Source: Rugamonas violacea
Lineage (GTDB): Bacteria; Pseudomonadota; Gammaproteobacteria; Burkholderiales; Burkholderiaceae_D
Length of the DNA: 56,636 nucleotides
Reading direction: 5' to 3'
Assembly (NCBI RefSeq): GCF_016461825.1
Contig: NZ_JAEMNU010000078.1
Location: 1-56,636, forward strand
Below the pieces are notes generated by a model that had not been told where the DNA came from, searched no databases, and saw nothing but the letters and a program-made list of their open reading frames with translations. Numbering within the stretch: the first letter of the stretch is position 1; each line of letters opens with the position of its first letter. Positions 44,667-53,600 of the stretch are shown here, piece by piece. Made by a program: the position numbers and the translations under genes.

Positions 44667-47600
44667 ATGTCCACCACCATGAACAGCCATCCGACTCCGC
44701 ACACCCGCCGCCATCCATTGCCGACGGTATCTTCGATTGCTGGAATGTTGTGCCTGCTGGTGCGCATGGCCTTGTTGCTGCTGCTGGGGGGCGGGCAGTT
44801 GGCCCACGCGCAGGCCGGCGCGCCGGTGCCGACCATCTCCTCGCCGTTGCAGGGGGCGAAGTACTCCGCTCTGAGTTCCGCCGCGACCCTGAACTACTCG
44901 GGCAGCACGACGATTGACGCCGGTGCCAAGATCGTCAAGCTGGAGGTGTATGACGGCACCAGGCTGATCCGTTCGGGCGGGGCGGTCACGACGTTGACCT
45001 TCGCTCTCGGCACGGCGTTAGGGAAGCACCGGGTCGAACTGCGCGCCACCGACAGCTTGAAGCGGGTCGGCAGCGCCTTCGTCGATTTCGAGGTCATCGC
45101 CGCCGTGGCGCCGACGGTGCGCATGACGGCGCCTTCGGCCGGTCAGAGTTTCGCCATCACCAGCGGGGTGACGGTGCCGGTGACGGTGAGTGGAGACGCG
45201 ACTGCCTTCAACGACGCCAGGATCACCCGCATCGATGTCATGGAGGGCGCCGTCAGCCTCGGCAACGCGCTGGGCGACACAATAAATGCGGTGGTGCCAC
45301 TCGATCTGGGGCCGCACATCCTTCACCTGCGGGCCACCGACGGCATCGGTAAGACGACCACGACCACGCCAGTGACCGTCAACGTGACGGCGCCGGCGCC
45401 GACGGCCGTGTTCACCAGTCCGGCGCCCAACAGCATCGAATTGGCGGCGGACAAGACGGCGACGGTGGAACTGACCGGTGTGGCGACCGTCGATCCGGCG
45501 GCGGCGGTGGCCACGCTGGAGGTTTGGGAAGGCACGGTAAGAAAATTTTACGCTTCGAACAAGAGCCCAAACTTGGCTGGGAAGGTGGTGTTCCCGCTCG
45601 GCCCGCATAGCGTGGAGTTCCGCGTCACCGACAACCGGGGCATGACCGCCAAGGCGTATACCAACTTCACCGTGCAGGCCGCGTTGCCGGCCACCGTGAC
45701 GATGACTGCGCCACGCGACGGCAGCAGTTTTGCCCTCACCAGCGCGTTGACGGTGTTGGTGCCGGTGAGCGCCAGCGCGCGCGGCGCGGGGGCGGCGACG
45801 ATCGAAAAGATCGAAGTGCTCGACAACAACGTGCCGCGCCTTACCGTCGACGGCGATAGCGTCAACGATGCCGTCCCCTTGGCTTACGGCCCGCACGTGG
45901 TGAAACTCAGGGTGACCGACAGCATCGGCAAGGTGACCCTCTCCGAACCGGTGGATGTGCTGGTGACGGCGCCCGATCCGGCGCCGGAGTTGACGCTGCC
46001 GGTCAAGGACGATACCTATCTGACGCCGACCGCGACCGCGAACGTATTGATGAACGGTAAGCCCAACCTCAGCGGCGGGGCCATGCTCAGGATGGTTGAA
46101 TTTTATGAAGGTGGCAAGCGGATCTACATAACGCCGACCGCCGTGCCGCCGGCGAACCCCATCGTCCCGACCATGAACGTGCGGCTGGCGTTCGCCGTCG
46201 GCCTGCACACGGTCGAGGCGCGGGTGACCGACAGCCGCAACAAGAAGGGCAGCGATGTCGTCACCTTCACGGTGGCCGACGCGCCGCCGGCGCTGCTGGC
46301 GATGTCGTCGCCGGCCAACGGCGCCAGCTTCGCCATCACCGCAGGCACGATGGCGGGCGTGCCGTTCAAGGCGACGGCACGCTCGGTCAGCAGCGCGACC
46401 ATCGCGCGGATCGACGTCCTGGAAGGCGCCCGCGTGGTGCACACCGTCAAGGGCGACAGCCTGGACGAACTGGTCGATCTGCCCTTGGGCGAGCACAAGC
46501 TGCAATTGCGCGTCGTCGACAGCGTCAACAAGATGACGCTGGGCGAAGAGCTCAACATCAGTGTGACGGCGCCGGCGCCGGAGCCCAGCTTCGCCGCGCC
46601 GGATCCGGACAGCATCTTCCTCGCGCCTATCCCCACGGGCGCCATTGTCGAGCTGGTCGGCCTGGCCAACCTGGCGCCGGGCGCCGGCGTGTCGCGTCTG
46701 GAGTTCAAGGAAAACGCGACGGTGTTCGCGGTGTCGGCGGCGGCATCGGCCACGCTGACCAGCAAGCGCACTTTCACGATCGGCAAGCACACGGTGGACT
46801 TCAACGTGACGGACAACCGCGGCATGAAGGCCAGCACCAGCATCAGTTTCGAGGTCGTGCCGGCCTCGCCGGCGATCGTGACGCTGGCCGCGCCGCTCGA
46901 CGGCAGCAGTTATCCGGTATCGACCGGCACGACCGGGCCGGTGCAACTGACCGGCGGCGCGGTGGCGGTGGGCGAGGCGACGATCGCCAAGCTGGAGGTG
47001 CTCGACACCAACAACCGGATAGTGCATACGGCCTTGAAGGTCGACAAGCTCGACATCACCTTGAACCTGGCTGCCGGCAAGCACGCGTTGCAGATCCGCG
47101 CCACCGACAGCGTCGGCAAGGTCGCGCTGAGCACGCTGGCGAACATCATCATGACGGTGCCGGCGCCGATCGCCACGCTCGACGGGCCGGACGACGGCAG
47201 CAAGTATTTCACCGCCGGCGCGACGGCCAATGTGACCATCAGCGGCAGCGGCACGGCCTATAACGGCAGCACGATCGGCAAGATCGAACTGCTCGACGGC
47301 GGGCAGCTGATCGCCTCCAGTGCCGGTCGCCTGTTCAACCAGGTCAAGCCGCTGGCCGTCGGCCGGCACGCGCTGCAACTGCGCTCCTACAACAGCCTGC
47401 AGCAGACCGCGCTGAGCGAGGCGGCCAACATCGAGGTGGTCGCGGCGACGGTGGGCAACGACGCCCAGTTCGTGTCGCAAACGGTGCCGGCGGCGATGCG
47501 CGCCGGCCAGCCCTATAACGTGGTGGTCAAGATGCGCAACACCGGCACGCTGGCCTGGCAGGACGCCGGCGGCTACCGCCTGGGCGCGCAGAACCCGGCC

Positions 47601-50600
47601 GATTCGCGCACCTGGATCAGCACCGGCCGCGCCCACGTCAGCGGCGTGGTGGCGACCGACCAGGTGGCCACGTTCACCATACCCGTCACCGCGCCGAGCA
47701 AGCCGGGCAGCTACAATTTCCAGTGGAAGATGGTGAAGGAGGGCGCCGGCTGGTTCGGCGCCAACACGGAGAACCTGGTGGTGGTGGTGGCGGCCGGCGC
47801 CGGTCCGAGCGCCAGCCTGCAGGTATCGCCGAGCAATGTGCGGATGGTCGGCAGCACGCCGGCGACGCTGAGCTTCAGCGGCAGCGGCGCCGAGCCGGGC
47901 CGCAAGATCGTACGACTTGACCTGTACCGCGACGCCGGCGACGGCTATGGCGCGGCGGTCAACACCATCGCCGGCGGCACCGCCAGCCTGAGCCTGAACG
48001 TCAAGCGCAACGAGACGGGCGGCGTGTACCGTTACAAGCTGCGCAGCACCGACGACCTGGGCGTGTCGACCGACTCCGAGCCGGTGTTGGTCAACGTGAC
48101 CGACAGCCCGCTGCTGGGCATGGTCAAGGGCGTGCGCATCGACGCACAGAACAAACCGCAACTGGTGGGCTGGATGTGCCAGGCCGGCATCAGCCAGCCT
48201 TTGGTTTATCAAGTGTTGTTGGATGCGCCGACCGTGGCCACCAACGGCATCGTGCTGACCAGCGGCACGGCCAACCTGGGCGACGAACCGGATAGCGCGA
48301 ACGTCGAAGCGCAGTGCGGCACGCCCGGCGCCAAGCACTTCTTCAGCGTCGATCTGAGCGCCTATACCGGCGAATACAGCGGACGCTCGATCTATGTGCA
48401 AGCCAAACCGGGGCCGGTGGTCCAAGCACCGGCGGCGCGCAGCGCGATGAGGGCGCAGGGCGGCCGCAGCTTGGCGCAAGCCCAGGGCACCGCGCCCGCC
48501 GCGCAAGCCCTGGCGGCCGCCGCCGCCGATGTGCCGCCGGCCGTCATGCCGTGCGAGGACCGCACCTGCACCATGCCGGGTAGCCTGCGCATCGCGCTGA
48601 CCACGCCGGGCAAGAGCGAAAAATTCCTGGCGCCGGCCACCGTCTTCATGAGCGCCCAGTTGAGTGGCGGGGAGGGCCCTTACGACGAGGTGGCCTTCGC
48701 CGTTGACGGCCAGTGGAGCGCCGGCGCGCCCGACACCGTTGTCGGCCGCTATTTCGCCAGCCAGAAGGATCTGGCCGCGCGCACCACGCCGTATCTGATC
48801 CAGGCCAAGGTGCGCCAAGGCGACATGACGATCTTCTCTGAAACGAGACCAATCCTGATCGGCGCCGCGCCAGTCCTCACGCTGACTCCAACCGCACCGA
48901 AGGATGGGGCGAAGTACGGTATTGGCGTGCCGATTACCTTGAGCGTTACCGCAGTCGATTCCGCCACCGCCATTCAATCCGTGAAATTCTATGCCAACGA
49001 TGCGCTGATTGGCGTTGCTCTTAATGGCAGTGGCAGCTGGATTGCCAGTTGGACCGCAACCATCGCCGGTCCGTATGTGATCACTTCGCGCGCATTCGAC
49101 GGCAAAGGTGTTCAATTGTTGCAGTCCGCTGCGGCGAACATTGTCGTGTCCACCGACCCGATTGGTGGGGGCGATCCAATTGCCATTGCCATCGATGTTC
49201 CGTATTTGGACAAGTTGGATGCCGGAACCCTACCCGGTAGTTTGAATGTGGGCTCCAACGGTAAGGCAAGCTACGACATTGCATTGGTGGTACCGCCAGG
49301 CACCGCCGGCGTACAACCGAGCCTATCGCTTAATTACAGTGGCGCGTCGCCGAACGGTCTGCTTGGCCTCGGGTGGAGTTTAAGCGGGCTGTCGAGTATT
49401 CAACGTTGCGGCAAGACGATCGCGCAAGATGGAGTCAATGGTCGGATCAGTTTTGATCACGCTGATCGTCTGTGCCTGGATGGACAGCGACTGGTGTTGG
49501 TGAACCAGGCCATGAGTGATGACAACTATTGGTCCGACAATGCGGAGTATCGCACGGAGATTGAAAGTTTTAGTCGCGTCAAAACTCAAAAAATCAATGG
49601 CCTGCGCAGCTTCCGTGTCGAAGCCAAGGATGGTCGCATCATGACCTACGGTAGCACGGAGACCAGTTATGTAAAAGCGATACTGGGTTCGCCCAACAGC
49701 GGGGAGGCGGCAAAGCAATCTCCTCCGCAAGAGAAAACCGGCCCTCAGTCTTGGGCGCTCGACAGCGTAGTCGATCGTATGAACAACTACGTCAGCTTCG
49801 TCTACGAGCAAGACAAGTATGGGGAGCATCGGCCCAAATTTATGCGCTATGGCGGCAACGGAATGCCCGCCCACGCAGGTATCGTGTTCGACTATGAGGA
49901 GCGGTCGGATATCTGGACCCGCTATATCGACGAGACGCGGAACGACCTGCGTATGCGTCTTTCACGCATAACCACGTATGTCGGCAGCAATTTGAATGGC
50001 GAAATAGCCACCGGTGGCAGTAAGGTCCGTGAATATACGCTCGCGTATGAGCAGAGTCCGACCAGCGGTCGTAGCCTACTCAACGCGGTTAAAGTGTGTG
50101 CCCGCAATCCCCAGACGTCGGCAATGGAGTGTCTGCCCGAAACCAGTTTCTCGTGGGGAAAGCCGGATCCGCTCAAGAAGCCCGGGTTTGCCAGCAAAGG
50201 TGCATGGCCCGGCGCGCCGGTCTTGACCACATGGAATCGCGTAGGTGGCCGGAATGTGTCGACGAACCACGCCGATTACTTTGCCTTTAGCGATTTCGAG
50301 AATCATGGCTTTACCGACGTGCTGGAAAAGCGCGTTGCGTCGCCTATCCCGGCCGATGACGGCTCCCAGGACTCGAGCGAAAAGGAGTCGCGCAACAAGA
50401 TCGCTCCGGGAACCTTGAGAGCTAAGTATCGCTATTTCCACAATACGGGAAACGCGTTTTCCGAGCATGAATACAACATCGACGTCGAGGGATCTCATCC
50501 TGAGTTTGTCGTTCTCAATATTGGTGATTTCAATGGGGACGGTGCGCCGGACTTATTGGTCGACACCAGTCGCGGCGCCAAAGTATGTTTGTCGCCGCTG

Positions 50601-53600
50601 GGCCGTCCTGAGGGCGCGGGCACTGCCGGATCGATGATCACTTTCGTTTGCAATGGACAACGGGCACTCGGCCAAAACAAGGATGTCGAGCTTCCTTATG
50701 TTGTCGATATCGTTGGCGATGGACGCTCGGCGTACTACGGCAGCCAGATTCGAAGCGGTGGTGCCGAGGTGTGCTGGTCCAAGGGCTGCGTTGTCGATAA
50801 AAATGCACCGAACTATGTGATTTCCAGCGGCATTAATTTGCCGCAGGAGCTGCGCTCTTCGCTGCGCGACCATGTTGCAATGACCGAAATGGTGGACTTC
50901 GCTGGCGTTGGTAAGCCATATGAGGTCCGTTGGTCCGAGACCCAAATGGTTGACAAGGGTGATCCAAGCGATTCGGGCGAAAAATTTTATGAATGGAAAA
51001 ATCCGTCGGGGTATGTCGCCATCACCGGTTTTGGCACGCCCGACGGCAGCTCGCCGATTGCCAATGTGTTGGGATATGCCTATCCGGAAAACAAGCCTTG
51101 CATCATTTCCTTGTCTTGCCAGCCGTATTATTTCGATACGCCATCTTTGAACTCTGGACTGTCAGCGGACTTCAATGGTTCGGGCCAGAGCGGCTTGGTG
51201 TTTGGATATGCGGGTCAGGACAGCACCGGCGTTCATTTGAAATTGCCCGATTTGACAGTCTGTCTGTCGACCGGCCGGGCACTGGATTGCCGTGTTCGGC
51301 AAAAGTATAGCGGCAGCGACTACGCGTCCGTTCTCGCCGTCGGCAACTTTATCGGCGATGGCCAACCGTCGATCCTTGTCGGTACCGTGCAGACCTTGGC
51401 CGGTGGCTATCAGCATCGCACTGGCGACCTGCAGATGTGCAGGTTGCTTGGCGACGACACCAGTGGCGGCACGTCCAAAAACGACAGTAATATCGTGTGC
51501 GAGCCATGGAGCGGTGTGAAGCCGCCCCTTAACCCAACATCTGACCTCGCCGCGCGAGACCAGGTGTATTTCATGGATCTGCTTGGCACGGGACGCATGC
51601 AATTGGTGTATTACCATGTTGGTCAGTTTGACGGGAACAATGAGCTGAAGGGTGATTATTGGGAGCTTTTGGAACCAATCGATTTGGCCAAGGATAAAGA
51701 GGCGCTGGACCAGGTTGTCAGCGTGAAGAATGGCTTGGGCCTGGTTTCTTCTGTTGAATTTGTTGATGGTGTTGCTGCCGGGGTAGTCGGCGCCGGCCGG
51801 ACTGGCGTGATGGCCTATCCTATGCGCGCCGTCACCAGCCCGAACCGGGTTGTTGGCAAGCTGCGGACCGGCACCGGAGCCGGCGCCGACCGAACCATGG
51901 CTTATCAATACCTGGACGGGGCCATGGATCTCAGTGGCCGTGGCCTGCTTGGTTTTGCCAAAGTCATTACCACGGACGAGCAAAGCAGTATCGTGACAAC
52001 GACCGAGTACAGCCAGGCTTGGCCGTTTAACGGCATGGTCAAGTCGAGCAAAGCCGTTTGGAATGGCGTGACTCTGACTGATGTGCAGAACGCTCCGATG
52101 ATCGCGAGACCTGTCCCACAGGCCAACGGCAGCAGTACGTCCTTCCCGTATGTTGAGCAGTCCAAAGCGGAGCGGCGCGATCTGGATAGCAGCGAGTTGG
52201 GCACGACCTTGACGCAGAACCACTATGACGACTGGGGAAATCTGGACAAGCAAACGGTGACAAGTAGCGCCAGCGATGGCGCGGTGTTCATCAACGATAC
52301 CGCGACCAACTTCCGCAATGACGGCGCGCGTTGGTTGCTGGGATTGCCGACATCGATAGTCAAGACGCGTACCGAGCCGTTGGCAACCGCTGTTGCACGC
52401 GCGCTTGCCCGTGACTACGATCCGGTCACAGGATTGCTGTCGTCCGAGGTCCAACAGCCCGGCGACCCGAAGTATCAGCTGACGACGAGCTATGATCGCT
52501 CCGGCAACGCGTTTGGTCTGGTTGGCACGGTCACGCAGACATGGTTCGATCCCTATGAGAACGTAGGCAAGAGCCGCACGCTCAGTGCGATCACCTACGA
52601 TGCGAATGGCCGCTTCATCAGCACGCTCAAGAACGCGGCTGGCCACCAGGAAACGCACTTCAACGATCCGGCAACCGGGGCTCGGACCATGCTGGTCGGG
52701 CCGAACGCACTTGCCACTCGTTGGGAAGTCGATGGTTTCGGGCAAGCACGGCGGGAACTGCGTGCCGACGGCAACGAGACGCGCACCTACTCCAAGCAAT
52801 GTGACTTCTCCTGTCCCGTGAACGCGGCGATGGTGCAGATCAACGACACCTTCCACGGCACGAAACGAAGCGGCGTTCCCAAAATGATCTATGCCGACGC
52901 GGCGGGCCACCCGCTGCGCTCGCAGACCTGGGGATTCGACGGGCGGATCATCGTCGCCGATGCCACTTACGATAGTTGGGGGCGTCTGTCGAGGAGCGAC
53001 CGGCCGCACTTCGCCGATGAAACGGCGCAGATGGACAATCTGCAAGGCTACGACGAGCTGAGTCGTGTCGTCAGCGTGACAACGATTGATGAAGCAGGCC
53101 GCTTGCAGGAGGCCAAAACCGAGTACCGCGGTTTCAAGACGGTGTTGACCAACGCCCGACAGTTCACGCGCACGGAGCTGCGCAATGTTGTTGGCCAGAT
53201 GAAGAAGGTCACCGACGCCAAGAACGGTGTCGTGGAGTTCGACTACGACCCGTTCGACAACTTGCGCAAGACGATCGATGCGAAGAAGAACGTCATCACG
53301 GTCGAGTATGACTTGTTGGGACGCAAGATCGAGCTGAGGGATCCCGACCTTGGCTGGATCGGCTACAAGGTCGATCCGCTGGGCCGCACCTGGTCGAGCA
53401 CCACGCCGCGGCAGCGCGCGTCCCAGCAGAGTACCCGGACCGAATTCGACGTGCTGGACCGCATGATCGGACGCTATGAGACCGACCTGGAAAGTCACTG
53501 GGTGTTCGACACGGCGCCCACCGGCGTGGGGCAGCTGGCCGAGGCGTACACGCAAACAGGGCAGGGCCGGGACTACGACCGCGTGCACACGTATGACGAC

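Noticed and set aside
45018..49115. 1,365-residue open frame opposite the Ig-repeat region
   Set aside because: His/Arg/Gly/Asp-rich translation without domain pattern. It is a high-GC antisense shadow of the giant gene.
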